This document shows, piece after piece, positions 28,901-37,552 of a DNA stretch of 64,000 nt. The stretch comes from Gemmataceae bacterium. GTDB taxonomy: Bacteria; Planctomycetota; Planctomycetia; Gemmatales; Gemmataceae. Where the stretch lies: positions 1 through 64,000 of the forward strand of contig JANWVV010000002.1 of the NCBI GenBank assembly GCA_025055795.1. The letters are read 5' to 3'. The notes under the pieces are model-generated. The model had not been told where the DNA came from, searched no databases, and saw only the letters and a program-made list of their open reading frames with translations. Position 1 is the stretch's first letter. Each line of letters begins with the position of its first letter. The position numbers and the translations under genes are program-made.

Positions 28901-29199
28901 ATTGAAGCCTCGTCCTCTGTCTGTTCTTCAGCTGATGAATTCGAGGAGGCAGAACCTCCGATCGCTGCTATTGCCATTAATTCATCTGCAAGTGACTGGT
29001 CAATACAAGCTGCAGAATCTGATCCTCCTCCCCCTCCACCAGACTGGTCTTTGTGAGAGTTTAATTGGACTAGTTCGTCCGGAGGTGGTGTCGACTTTCT
29101 GTCAGTCGGCTCAAAGGTCGAAGGATCTGTTGGTACTCCTTCGGTGAGATTAGATTTCGGTAACTCCTCAGTACGCGGTCGCTCCGAAGGCTGGTTCAT
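25942..29199 (-). CDS. Very long single-pass membrane protein with coiled coil and C-terminal TPR
   Basis: A 1085-aa protein in three parts. Residues ~1-535 are disordered and rich in Ser, Pro and acidic residues, with recurrent short PxAE/SxP units. One membrane helix at ~540-570 (LGGALLGAALPLGGGAALYF) is followed by a ~330-residue Gln/Leu-rich coiled coil (~575-900). The C-terminus is TPR-like (LPYLDEAILAYRNGRFDQAIRAAQQAVLYD, split here by its repeat unit of ~34 residues). The ATG with GGGAG 8 nt upstream is the start. With the disordered half probably cytoplasmic and the coiled coil outside, it could span the envelope; function unknown. Confidence 0.75.
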   Translation of the reverse strand: MNQPSERPRTEELPKSNLTEGVPTDPSTFEPTDRKSTPPPDELVQLNSHKDQSGGGGGGSDSAACIDQSLADELMAIAAIGGSASSNSSAEEQTEDEASIPIGSDPSANEITTSPSMQPIHPAHGWAATGQSIIQSSPTPAIVSPLSGTEEIPPNDTPLAESVPFAEEVAELVTGDIPRSIEGDVTVASPSIPPVEPDVSSESSFSPPLAQPVSPDTFSSDIHANPPPPGPAAESSNLFGPFAGPLGSESSEIPIAQSMPSVGEESALSFLAQLHKMPEGSSATSEPPLAEDVSNSTVRPPEDAPDYGAAPTLSVGASHILADLAGSGPHSSGVWLENPGMGRTLRPGSSTESGFDINIELGPIPKELEEAEKAAWSSIHEPSSYQQRPSEATIPEVYLDNPQEHILAAIPPAPRDPSSIFDADLNIPEAAETLSKDVTNPPAVLQPSDSGIIEWKVDDGLISVPGSDMPPEEITPAATGPRSVVIKPSSSSTMPRVTPAGQVPVTEISTATTATPSSIAATLTQKSTTGSQFDMHSGASRTAGAWLGGALLGAALPLGGGAALYFSGLLGPTAPLEQRSRQAEQQAAALQSHLQQTQQQLSQLQEQLEQSHQELLQAQQTARLEREDRNRLQGQLAQSLQEIQSLRTRLGQLERDMQAVTAVRKQLENDRQQLQKTLDQTQGDLKQALAQRDELQKQLSQAGDQRKKLEADLMQVNQRINNLQKDLQDLQLKRQDLEKKAQDTQQQLQALAKELQAARLLGDTYDAAALMEAQRRAVALLTSKPDLQQIRQLEEDKRQLTATVRRLEHKLQEQSEAFAKERRLLREQADSQLKQLQEQLQAEARKRESQLQSEVQRLQRQETALRQKLAQAPSDSEVLRAWLNLLAEARRPADAPAAQETARKVLQRVDPASEEAAQAHLVLALAALLTGQSDQASQHLSQVRQSPAYEAARRDQRPWVAMAEQVQLALHDPLASLRRPPQEQPRQPQLALPYLDEAILAYRNGRFDQAIRAAQQAVLYDATDPVAWYYLGAARWMLGQQVYANDDFRQGGQRERDNRFSHRQLDDLLRHIQGPVRTALESYRP

Positions 29200-29587
29200 G
29201 ATTACCACTCCCTAACAGCGAGTCGCAGGATGTATTTCATTTTTAACAATGTATGTCTAGTAACGAGGCGATCCGCCTGACTCTTGCCTCTCCCGCTTCG
29301 TTATGTTAACTTGGCTTCCTAACCAGTTGACCAAAGTTTCACAGACGTGATCCCTCCCGTCACACCAGAGATACTTTTTACCTGTATTCTCTCCCGTCCA
29401 TAACAACTACGCAATCGATTTTATCCATTTTTTGCCACTTTTTGAGAAGCTATGACTGAATAGTACTTCATACCTCACTGGGAGTTCAGGAAGAAGAAAG
29501 CGAAGAAATCTCATCAAAAACACAAACTTATTAGTGAATTAATTTTCAGAAAGACATCGCAATCCGTTCGCTTGTAATTAGGATACC

Positions 29588-29596
29588 ACAGACAAT
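29588..29596. repeat. Left arm of 9-bp inverted repeat upstream of sigma-54 promoter
   Basis: ACAGACAAT here is the exact reverse complement of ATTGTCTGT at 29701-29709. Both lie about 70-190 nt upstream of the sigma-54 promoter, the usual distance for enhancer-binding-protein sites. Regulatory role is inference. Confidence 0.3.
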
Positions 29597-29700
29597 AGAG
29601 TAATCGCCCAATTGGCGCTTTACTGTTATGCGCACAAAATAAGCGGTATTGCCCATAGTTGCATCAACTAATCTCGAAAATTCTTCTGAAGGTTAACTGT

Positions 29701-29715
29701 ATTGTCTGTCGACAG
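29701..29715. promoter_or_regulatory. Candidate enhancer-binding site (UAS) for sigma-54 activation
   Basis: Contains the right arm ATTGTCTGT of the inverted repeat and, overlapping it, a perfect 10-bp palindrome CTGTCGACAG. It is centred about 70 nt upstream of the -24 element. Enhancer-binding proteins typically bind dyads in this zone; which activator is unknown. Confidence 0.35.
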
Positions 29716-29778
29716 TCTCGAGGAAAATGAAAAAAGCGACGTGTAAGTTTGCTACGAAGGTGGATGTTGTTTCCAAGA

Positions 29779-29794
29779 TGGCACGAGTTTTGCA
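29779..29794 (+). promoter_or_regulatory. Sigma-54 (RpoN) promoter
   Basis: TGGCACG-N4-TTGCA matches the -24/-12 consensus TGGCACR-N4-TTGCW at every defined position, with GG and GC 10 nt apart. It points toward the small RHH-like gene, giving a leader of about 110 nt. rpoN itself is encoded in this window. A full match of this kind is unlikely by chance in one intergenic region. Confidence 0.75.
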
Positions 29795-29919
29795 CTCAGT
29801 ACTCAGTTAAAACTAGCGTCTTTTAGACGGATAAGCAAGGGTTAATAGGTAGCCAGCGTATTTAACTTTTCAGTATCGTAGCGTGAGAAAAGAATCAGCC
29901 ACTAAGGGAGTGGCGAAGG

Positions 29920-30150
29920 ATGGACGACGGTATTATGCAACCCCTTTTTGAGATTCTTGGTACTGATCAAGGATTTCGGAGCGATCCTGAGGTCGTCGAA
30001 TTGGCCTTACTGCTTCCGCGCTGGCAGGTGGTGGCTCTGGAGGCTATCGCGCATCACTATGGTATGACCACCGGTCAGATGATCCGCAAATTACTTGCAG
30101 AGGTGTTAGCAGCTCTGCCCAGCCACGTTGTTTCGCCTGACCGAACCTGA
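29920..30150 (+). CDS. Small ribbon-helix-helix-like protein
   Basis: A 76-aa protein. After an acidic N-terminus, residues ~30-68 read as a short strand (ALLLPR) and two helices (VVALEAIAHHYG and TTGQMIRKLLAEVLAAL), the pattern of CopG/Arc-type DNA-binding proteins. An internal ATG at codon 6 is an alternative start; GGGAGTGG and GAAGG lie before the first. It stands alone behind a sigma-54 promoter, so it may be a regulator expressed on a specific signal. No family match can be confirmed by eye. Confidence 0.55.
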   Translation: MDDGIMQPLFEILGTDQGFRSDPEVVELALLLPRWQVVALEAIAHHYGMTTGQMIRKLLAEVLAALPSHVVSPDRT

Positions 30151-30455
30151 TGTATCGCAATTGACGATTACTCATCGACCCGAGGGCTCTAACAACTGGG
30201 CTGGTTCTGATGGTCAAGAGAATCCTAATGTCTCCTTGCTCAATAATGGAGGCGATCAGAGGCACTGGCTCAGCAATAATCCAGGCTCGGCGATGGACTT
30301 GGTGGCCGCCGGCCGTTACGCGGCTTGATGTGCTTCATTTGACGGCGAATGTAACTAAGTAATTTCCCGGCCCGCACCTTGGCAAATGTCTACATGCTAG
30401 CCCTGTTCGCAGACTGAGCATGTTGGTTTGCTGATGTAGATTGGCCGCCACCGGT
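30151..30455. other. Intergenic region
   Basis: About 305 nt between convergent genes. Nothing supportable was found apart from short GC-rich inverted matches. Confidence 0.4.
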
Positions 30456-31877
30456 TCAGAGAGTTTTGAGGTACTCGATCAGGTCCCAACGTTGTTCCTC
30501 GCTGAGCAAGTCGCCGTAAGTGTGACCCGCGTTGCTCCGTCCGGGTAGTGTGGTGTCATAGATTTTACGGCGTTCGATGGGGGGCAGATCGGGGCTGGGT
30601 GGTTGAGTCACCTCAATGAATTTCCAGCCCACGCGGATGGGATCGTAATCATTGCGTTCAGTACGGAAAGAACGGGTAAAACGCCGGGGACGCTCGCTGG
30701 ATTTAAGCAGGTGGTAGAGGGTGGGAACACTACCATTGTGGAGATAAGGCGCAGTAGCCCAGATACCATCGAGGGGTGGGGCCTGATAGCCGTCGGTCCA
30801 ACGTAACGGCTTGCCCCGGAAGAGCCAGCCATCGGGTTCTTGTCCGAACCACGAGCGGGCATATGCTTCGCCGTAGGCTAGTCCGACTGCAGCGTGCCGC
30901 GATGGATCGGTACCAATCTCTTCCAGCGGTATAACCTTGTTGGGATAGGTCCACTCAGCACCATAGGTACCATGGCAGCGGGCACAATGCTGTCGGAAAA
31001 CGGCTTCCCCGCGACGGGCCTTTGCTCGATCGATGGGAAAGGGGTACTTGGGGGGTTCCAAGCTGAGCAGGTACTGCTGAATGTCGCGGAAAGCAGGCTC
31101 GGCCCGATGAAAATCCTGCGGTGTGGTCAGCGGATGCATCATGAATTGCATTAAGGTCCGTACACTGTGGCGGTCCATGCCGCCGGTATAGTAAAGCGTC
31201 TGCTTTTTCTTCATCAGCCACCAGGCGGGCACGTCCGCACAACTGGTATCACGCAGTCCGAGGTTCTGCCAGTCGGAACGCAAAGACAAGTCGGGATTAC
31301 GCCAGCCAAGCAGATAGACGCCAAAGGCGTCGGCTTCGTTGGTGCCACGGGCATTGCAGAAGGTGAAGGGAAGCCGGACCGGTCGACCATCAGCACGGAA
31401 CAGCTCTTCAAAGAGGGCTTCGATGTCAAGTGTCTGGTTTCCCAAGCCGACGTAACTGGTGCCAAACAGCGAGCCCCCATGGCACAACAGGCAGTCGATG
31501 CCGATTGCCGGGCGGCCAAATATCTGGGTTGTGCGCAGCCCCATAGGCAAGCCGTCATTAGGGTAAGGAGCGGGGTGCAAGCCGTAGCGTTCCCGAAAGG
31601 CCGCTGCATAGTTGGTCGGTTTTTCAGCAAGCCCCCAGACTTGCCAGGCCCGCTCCACAGCCCGGGGCGTCCAGAAGCCGGGAATAAAAGCTCTTTGCGT
31701 CAGGGCATGATAACCTCGTTGCACGGCAGAAGTGACGGCAGAACCACCCGTTCCCTCCCCCTTTCCGGTCCGCTCGTCCGCCGTGACTGTGAAGGAATGG
31801 TCATCTGCCCAGACGCCGCTTAAAAGCAGAGTTACGGTGCCGATACCCCAGACTAAGGTCGCAGTGCGTCGCCTCAT
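30456..31877 (-). CDS. Secreted diheme cytochrome c
   Basis: A 473-aa periplasmic electron-transfer protein with a signal peptide (TATLVWGIGTVTLLLSGVWA). Two CxxCH heme sites are present: CLLCH (C129-H133) and CARCH near residue 300, the latter followed by a standard cytochrome c fold with IWATAPYLHNGSVPTLYHLL. That arrangement is close to the diheme cytochrome c peroxidase/MauG-related and 'c-type cytochrome' proteins of planctomycetes. Peroxidase activity is not established. GGAGGAA lies 7 nt before the ATG. It ends a run of minus-strand genes. Confidence 0.85.
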   Translation of the reverse strand: MRRRTATLVWGIGTVTLLLSGVWADDHSFTVTADERTGKGEGTGGSAVTSAVQRGYHALTQRAFIPGFWTPRAVERAWQVWGLAEKPTNYAAAFRERYGLHPAPYPNDGLPMGLRTTQIFGRPAIGIDCLLCHGGSLFGTSYVGLGNQTLDIEALFEELFRADGRPVRLPFTFCNARGTNEADAFGVYLLGWRNPDLSLRSDWQNLGLRDTSCADVPAWWLMKKKQTLYYTGGMDRHSVRTLMQFMMHPLTTPQDFHRAEPAFRDIQQYLLSLEPPKYPFPIDRAKARRGEAVFRQHCARCHGTYGAEWTYPNKVIPLEEIGTDPSRHAAVGLAYGEAYARSWFGQEPDGWLFRGKPLRWTDGYQAPPLDGIWATAPYLHNGSVPTLYHLLKSSERPRRFTRSFRTERNDYDPIRVGWKFIEVTQPPSPDLPPIERRKIYDTTLPGRSNAGHTYGDLLSEEQRWDLIEYLKTL

Positions 31878-32160
31878 GCTAGTTCCTCCGGCGACATCCC
31901 AGCAAAAGGCACCCTCGAACTCCTACAAAATCCATTAAACACACAGCGTTGGTGCCTTCCGGCGACCGAAATCGCCTACCTTCATCATACCCATGACTCA
32001 AAGGATTTTTCCATGAAGGCTTCGCTCCGGCGATGTTCCATGGATGGGCTGGTGAGCCCCTCATAGGCGTGTGTCGCGTTTTTTCTGGCAACGGAAAAAG
32101 ATCGGCGATACCGGTTGAGCTGCTCAGCGTGTCAGGGACGATTGGCAAATACACCTGCAA

Positions 32161-33756
32161 TCAGGAGTCGGGAATGACGAAGGGACTGAGGCGGCCAAAG
32201 CGGTCCAAGACCGCCACAGCAGGGACACTCTGCTCGTGCAGAGACAAGCGGGTTGGCTGAAGAGGATCGGCCGAGGGAGGAACCAGGCGGGTGGTCCAGC
32301 CGTGGCGTGTCTGGGTGCGTACAACTACAAACCGGGTATCCCGTGGCGCATGGACAAGCAGAGTAAGCGGTTGGCTTTGACGATCAAGCTCACAGCGTGG
32401 AGATGGTAGGTGTTTCATGCCCAGCGGTAAGGAGGGGGCAGACCACTCGACCGCTGGTACCAAGGCTGGTTCGGCATACAAACGAGCTAAATGATCGTTT
32501 AAACGATCGGGGTTATCCCGTAAGGCTTTGACGCTGAAGTGGATAACCCCATTCACGCCGTTGTGGCGGCGAGTAAGTTCGATTTGATCAACGATTTCGC
32601 GAGCAGGCCAGCCTTTCTGGTCGGCAGCGTTATCTTTTACCCGACTGGTATACAAACCGGGACAAAGGTGGCGACGCTGTTTGTTCTGTTCGGACCACCA
32701 GGCCAGCAGTTTGGGAAAACTTTGCCGCGGCTGAGCGATTGGCCAGTAAAGCTGCGGGGCGAAATAATCGCACCAGCCTTCCTCGAACCACAGCTTGGCG
32801 TCGGCATATAGTTCGGCGAACTGATCCAGGCCGGCAATGCCGGGGGGGTGATTCGGCCGCCAGATACCAAATGGACTGATCCCTACCTTGACCCAAGGCT
32901 TAAGGAGTTTGACTTCACGATACATGTCGCGGACAAACGCGTTGACTGCTGCGCGCCGCCAGTCGTCTCGTGCTAGCTGTCCCCCATGTTGGAGATAGCG
33001 TTGCCAGGTGTCGTCGTCGGGGAAAAGCAAGGGGCGACCATCGCTGCCGCGTTCGCGATAAGGGTAAAAGTAGTCGTCTATGTGCACACCATCGACATCG
33101 TAACGGCGGACCACGTCGCGGATGACCGCCAGCGTATGGGCGGGCACGTCCGGATGCGTCGGATTCATCCAGTGGTGCGTTCCGTACTCCTTGACCCATT
33201 CGGGATGCCGCCGGATAACGTGCTGCTCGCTGATGGGAGAACGAGACGACGGATGCCGGGCCCGATAAGGGTTAAACCAGGCATGAAGTTCCAGCCCACG
33301 GGCGTGTGCTGCTTCGATGGCAAAAGCCAGCGGATCATAACCGGGTGATTCGCCCATCCGGCCGGTCAGGAATTCGCTCCACGGCTCCAGCTGCGATTGA
33401 TACAACGCGTCAGCCATGGGCCGTACCTGGAAAATGACGACGTTGAAGTGCAACTGAGCGACGCGGTCGAGCAGAGCCAGCAGTTCCTTTTTTTGTTGCT
33501 CCGCGGTCAGCCCCGGACGGCTTGGCCAGTCTATGTTGGCAACGGTGGCAATCCAGACACCACGGAACTCACGGGGCGGGGCCGGTACTTGGGATGGCGT
33601 TGGGTTAGTCGCCGGAGTATCGTCCGCCATGCTCGCCGTCGGCAAAACCGCACCTGCCATCACAATCGGAACCGCCACGGCAAGCACCACCACCATTGAA
33701 GGGAGCGACTGCCTGCTGAATCTGTTAGATGGAGAGGAATGCATGGGTAATCTCAT
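32161..33756 (-). CDS. Secreted GHL10 (DUF187) family glycosidase
   Basis: A 531-aa secreted protein with a signal sequence (MVVVLAVAVPIVMAGAVL). Its (beta/alpha)8 domain has the GHL10 signatures EFRGVWIATVANIDWPS, FNVVIFQVRPMADALYQS, HAWFNPYRA, VDGVHIDDYFYPY and GVNGVIHFSVKAL. E. coli DigH (YddW) of this family cleaves denuded peptidoglycan glycan strands; Bacillus YngK is another relative. A beta-rich C-terminal domain follows. Start choice is uncertain: ATG codons 45 codons upstream and 4 downstream also exist, none with a strong SD. The position after the MurQ-kinase gene suggests peptidoglycan turnover. Confidence 0.85.
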   Translation of the reverse strand: MRLPMHSSPSNRFSRQSLPSMVVVLAVAVPIVMAGAVLPTASMADDTPATNPTPSQVPAPPREFRGVWIATVANIDWPSRPGLTAEQQKKELLALLDRVAQLHFNVVIFQVRPMADALYQSQLEPWSEFLTGRMGESPGYDPLAFAIEAAHARGLELHAWFNPYRARHPSSRSPISEQHVIRRHPEWVKEYGTHHWMNPTHPDVPAHTLAVIRDVVRRYDVDGVHIDDYFYPYRERGSDGRPLLFPDDDTWQRYLQHGGQLARDDWRRAAVNAFVRDMYREVKLLKPWVKVGISPFGIWRPNHPPGIAGLDQFAELYADAKLWFEEGWCDYFAPQLYWPIAQPRQSFPKLLAWWSEQNKQRRHLCPGLYTSRVKDNAADQKGWPAREIVDQIELTRRHNGVNGVIHFSVKALRDNPDRLNDHLARLYAEPALVPAVEWSAPSLPLGMKHLPSPRCELDRQSQPLTLLVHAPRDTRFVVVRTQTRHGWTTRLVPPSADPLQPTRLSLHEQSVPAVAVLDRFGRLSPFVIPDS

Positions 33757-33962
33757 CACGTCAGAGCCCTGCTGGACAGCCGGGATGGCTTCCAGATCGG
33801 GAGAGAACATCAACCGCACCAAATAGATGCTAGAACAGCCGAAGGCATTCGGACATACCGACCAGCACAATTCCTCGCACCTGATGTTCACAAGCTTGCT
33901 GGTGGGACAGTTCCAGGGCCTGAATATTTGCCAAACAGCTTAATTCTGCCGGATCATGGGGA

Positions 33963-35819
33963 TCATCCTCTAGGAGCAGTCAACAGCCGGGCAGCCCGGC
34001 GGAGAGCACCAACAGCGGGATCGGTAACCCGGCTGAGCGGATGCGCCTGGTAACCACGCTCGGCTAGGGCGTGGAGAAAGCGATCACGGTACAGCGGCGA
34101 GCCCAGGAACAAGCCACCGCTCAGGGCGAGGGGCACAGCGGAAGGCAAACTCACCCGCGCGGCCGCTGCAGCCGCCATGGCGGCCAGGGCCGCCGCTCCT
34201 TCCTGAACGATCCGCTGCGCAACGGCATCACTGGCGGCACACTCCAGCACCGTTGGAGCCAACGCGGCCAGGGTAGGCCGATCGGCTCGACCATACACGT
34301 ACTCGATCAACTCCGTCGGCTGGTGCAGTCCGCAGGCAGCCAGCAGTCGGTCGGTCAAAATGGTGGCTGGTCCCCAGCCATCGACTGCTTGAACCACAGC
34401 TTGCAAAGCAGCCCGTGCCAAGGCATAACCACTACCTTCATCTCCCAGCAACCAGCCCCATCCGCCGGCACGGGTCACGCGTCCGGCCGGGTCTTGAGCC
34501 ACTACCATCGAACCAGTACCAGCGATGACGGCCAACCCCCACCCTTCAGGCGTACCGGCTGCCAGAGGCAGCATAGCGTCCTCGACTACTTCGGCGGTAA
34601 CAGCCCACTTTTGTCGATCGATCCATTCGCGGACCAGGCGTTGCTCGGCGGCCCGCCCTGCTCCGGCCAGGCCAAAGCAAGCGGCATGCACGGGCTGCAC
34701 CGGCAGATTAGCCGCAGCAAAAGCCTCGCGAATGGCCGTATCCAACGCCGTCAGGGCCGCGGCAGGCCCCACCGCCCGCAGATTGCTCGACCCAGCCACG
34801 CCACGACCCAGAATTTTCCAGCTATTGTCCTCGTGCTTGTAAGCCAGAATAGCGGTCGTCCGGCTGCCGCCTCCATCAACCCCGAGCAACAAAGGAGCGG
34901 ACTGAGGAGCGGGCTGAAACGCTACTGGGCGTCGGCTTGCCAGAGCCAATCGGACCCGCCCTTTGGCCTGACGTAAGCATTCCCGGGCCGCTTCGACGTC
35001 CAGTCCGGCCAGATGAACTACCAACGCCGTTTTGACCTCCCCCTGGCAACGTTGGAGCAACTCGGCTGCGGCCTCTCGGCTCAAGCCCGTCACTTCTCGC
35101 ACAATGCGATTAGCCCGCCAACGCAACTTCTCATTGGTAGCTTTCAGATCGACCATCAGGTTGCCATAGGTCTTGCCCAGTCGGACCATGGCCCCGGTGG
35201 ACAGCATGTTCAAAACCAGCTTGGTTGCCGTACCGGCTTTCAGACGGGTTGAACCACTGAGCACCTCAGGCCCAACGACGGGAACAATCGCCAGGTCCAC
35301 TAGTGGGATCAATTCGGCGTCGCTGTTACAGGCCAGGCCAATGGTAAAGGCGCCAACCTGGCGGGCATAGCGAAGCCCTCCCAGAACGTATGGAGTACGG
35401 CCACTGGTAGCTATGCCCACCACCACATCGCCGGACCCAACATAAAGCCGGCGCAGGTCCTGTTCGCCCGCTTCGGGGTGATCCTCGGCCCCTTCGACCG
35501 CACGGGTCAGAGCCTCCGGACCACCAGCGATCAGGCCAATGACCATTTCCGGAGGCGTCTGAAACGTCGGAGGCATCTCGGTTGCATCCAGGACACCTAA
35601 CCGTCCGGAGGTACCTGCCCCTAGATAAATCAGTCGGCCTCCCTGCTCCAACCGCTCAGCGATCAGTGTAATTGCCCGGGCAATGGCCTCCGCCTGCGAA
35701 GCCACCGCCGGAATCACCCGGGCATCCTCCGCATTCATCAAACGGACTAATTCTAAAGGCGTTAATTCATCCAGATTAGCCGAAGCTACTAGCCGTCCCT
35801 CTGTTTGCAAATGGTCCAT
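33963..35819 (-). CDS. murQ: MurNAc-6-phosphate etherase (MurQ) fused to BadF/BcrA-type sugar kinase
   Basis: MurQ removes lactate from MurNAc-6-P to give GlcNAc-6-P. Residues ~1-300 are a full MurQ: SIS fold with [20 protein letters not shown] (catalytic E81), [11 protein letters not shown] (E112) and a C-terminal helical UBA-like tail. Residues ~309-618 are a BadF/BadG/BcrA/BcrD-type ASKHA kinase: phosphate-1 motif [13 protein letters not shown], then [11 protein letters not shown] and [14 protein letters not shown], as in GlcNAc/MurNAc kinases. One polypeptide could therefore phosphorylate MurNAc and then cleave it. Kinase specificity is inferred. Start ATG has only weak GAGA upstream. It lies between the Na+/solute symporter and the GHL10 glycosidase. 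Confidence 0.92.
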   Translation of the reverse strand: MDHLQTEGRLVASANLDELTPLELVRLMNAEDARVIPAVASQAEAIARAITLIAERLEQGGRLIYLGAGTSGRLGVLDATEMPPTFQTPPEMVIGLIAGGPEALTRAVEGAEDHPEAGEQDLRRLYVGSGDVVVGIATSGRTPYVLGGLRYARQVGAFTIGLACNSDAELIPLVDLAIVPVVGPEVLSGSTRLKAGTATKLVLNMLSTGAMVRLGKTYGNLMVDLKATNEKLRWRANRIVREVTGLSREAAAELLQRCQGEVKTALVVHLAGLDVEAARECLRQAKGRVRLALASRRPVAFQPAPQSAPLLLGVDGGGSRTTAILAYKHEDNSWKILGRGVAGSSNLRAVGPAAALTALDTAIREAFAAANLPVQPVHAACFGLAGAGRAAEQRLVREWIDRQKWAVTAEVVEDAMLPLAAGTPEGWGLAVIAGTGSMVVAQDPAGRVTRAGGWGWLLGDEGSGYALARAALQAVVQAVDGWGPATILTDRLLAACGLHQPTELIEYVYGRADRPTLAALAPTVLECAASDAVAQRIVQEGAAALAAMAAAAAARVSLPSAVPLALSGGLFLGSPLYRDRFLHALAERGYQAHPLSRVTDPAVGALRRAARLLTAPRG

Positions 35820-36004
35820 CGTCCGGTCTCGCAGGGTGTGCCTCAGTCAAGGGGACCAAACCACTTTGTTGCTTATCGCTCAAAAAACACTATGATCCAT
35901 AACTGTGTGAGATATACACCGTGATCAGTTCGATTGTGGTGGGGTCCTCGCCGCCTCGAGGCCGTCGGGCTGACTAGTCAAAGCCGCTAATCTGAATAAT
36001 AAGG

Positions 36005-37489
36005 TCAGGACCTGAGCACCATTGGGGGTGACGCGGGGGGTACGGGAAAAAGTCGCTCCAGAATCAGTGCCGCCACCACGGTGGAACAGGTACCCACCGG
36101 GGCCCACCATGGCCAGGCCAGAGCTGTTTGCCACCAGAGTATACCGACTGTGGTCAGGCCTATGACCATCCCTGCCAGCGCGGCCATCGTCCCCGGCGGT
36201 CGCCGGCGCCGACCCAAGAGGAACAAACCGAGTATGCCACCCGTTGTCCATCCGGCGATGCTCAGAACAGCATCCACCACACTGCGTTCCAAGTAACGAA
36301 CAGCCAGCAAGGCGACTCCGGCCTGACACCCGCTGCACACAAGAGTAACCCATCGTCCCAGCCACACTTGTCGAGATTCGGACGCCTGCGGGTACCAGTA
36401 GCAGTAAAAGTCTCGCACCACCACTCCCGCCGAGCTGTTAAGTGAGGAGGACAAGGTCGACATAGCAGCGGCCAATACCGCTGCGATCAACAGCCCCGTC
36501 ACACCCGGGGGCATGCCGTGCACCAGGTAATAGCCCACCACGGCGTCGGGCCGTTGGACGGCGTCTGCGGGCAGGCTCAAGCCACCTTGCTCCTGCACAA
36601 CATACAAGCATATCCCGATAAGCAAAAACAGAGCGAACTGGACAACGACTAGCAATCCACTGCCGATAAGAGCCAGGCGGGCTGCCGTCGGTGAACGGGC
36701 ACACAACAGACGTTGTACCGTCAGCTGATCGGCCCCATGGGTGGCCATAGTCAGAAAAATGCCACCGATGACTCCAGCCCACAAAGTGTAAGGTTCCTGC
36801 CAGTTCCACTGCAGGTTCCACACTTGCAGTTTGCCCGCGCCTGCTGCCAGAGCGTACCACGAGGTCACACCACCTTGCACCTGATAAGCAAGCAGGCCCA
36901 GAGCCAGGAGGGCTCCAGTCATGTACACGCACCACTGCACGACGTCGGTCCACACCACGGCCCGCATACCGCCCAGGCAGGTGTACCCAAGGGTGGCCAC
37001 CGTCAAAGCCACGATCGCCCCTGTCATTTCCCAGCCAATCAGTTGGTGCAACAATAAGGCGGTGAGAAATAGCCGCAGACCGTCGGCCAGAGTGCGGGTC
37101 AGCAGAAACAGACCAGCGGCCCCACGCTGAACAGCCGGTCCATAACGCGTCTGCAAAACCTCATAAGCCGAAATGAACTGACCACTGAAGTACAAAGGCA
37201 CCAGGAAAAGGGCAATCAGGATCCGGCCAATGATCAATCCTAGTCCCAGTTGCAAAAAGCCCAGGTTACCTCCGGGACGATACGCCAAGCCCGGCACGCT
37301 CAGAAAAGTAACCGTGCTGGTCTCGGTGGCCACGATGGAAATCAGCAGCAGTCCCACTCCGAATTGCCGTCCACCCAGAAAGTATTGCTGGCTGCTCTGC
37401 TGACGCCGTCCAAATGACAATCCCACAGCGATGGTGGCCGCCAAGTATGCGATCACGATGGCGCCGTCCCACCCCGCTATGGTATCCAT
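36005..37489 (-). CDS. Na+/solute symporter (SSS family)
   Basis: A 494-aa inner-membrane protein with about 13 helices. The SSS hallmarks are FFLGGRQ-type (QQYFLGGRQFGVGLLLISIVA), ATETSTVTFLSVPGLAY, TLGYTCLGGMRAVVWTDVVQ and AAVLAAAMSTLSSSLNS. Substrates of this family include sugars, sialic acid, amino acids and vitamins. Neighbouring murQ-kinase makes an amino sugar plausible (inference). No ribosome-binding site is obvious before the ATG. Confidence 0.88.
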   Translation of the reverse strand: MDTIAGWDGAIVIAYLAATIAVGLSFGRRQQSSQQYFLGGRQFGVGLLLISIVATETSTVTFLSVPGLAYRPGGNLGFLQLGLGLIIGRILIALFLVPLYFSGQFISAYEVLQTRYGPAVQRGAAGLFLLTRTLADGLRLFLTALLLHQLIGWEMTGAIVALTVATLGYTCLGGMRAVVWTDVVQWCVYMTGALLALGLLAYQVQGGVTSWYALAAGAGKLQVWNLQWNWQEPYTLWAGVIGGIFLTMATHGADQLTVQRLLCARSPTAARLALIGSGLLVVVQFALFLLIGICLYVVQEQGGLSLPADAVQRPDAVVGYYLVHGMPPGVTGLLIAAVLAAAMSTLSSSLNSSAGVVVRDFYCYWYPQASESRQVWLGRWVTLVCSGCQAGVALLAVRYLERSVVDAVLSIAGWTTGGILGLFLLGRRRRPPGTMAALAGMVIGLTTVGILWWQTALAWPWWAPVGTCSTVVAALILERLFPVPPASPPMVLRS

Positions 37490-37552
37490 AGTAATGCAAG
37501 CATGTTCAAAATTATGATGAACTACTAGTCAGCTGCGCTGATCCACCCTGCT

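Larger units (their letters stand above)
29200..29919. other. Divergent AT-rich intergenic region with sigma-54 promoter
   Basis: About 720 nt between the long coiled-coil gene and the small RHH-like gene. It holds a consensus sigma-54 promoter and two upstream dyad elements (separate entries). No coding frame seen. Confidence 0.6.
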
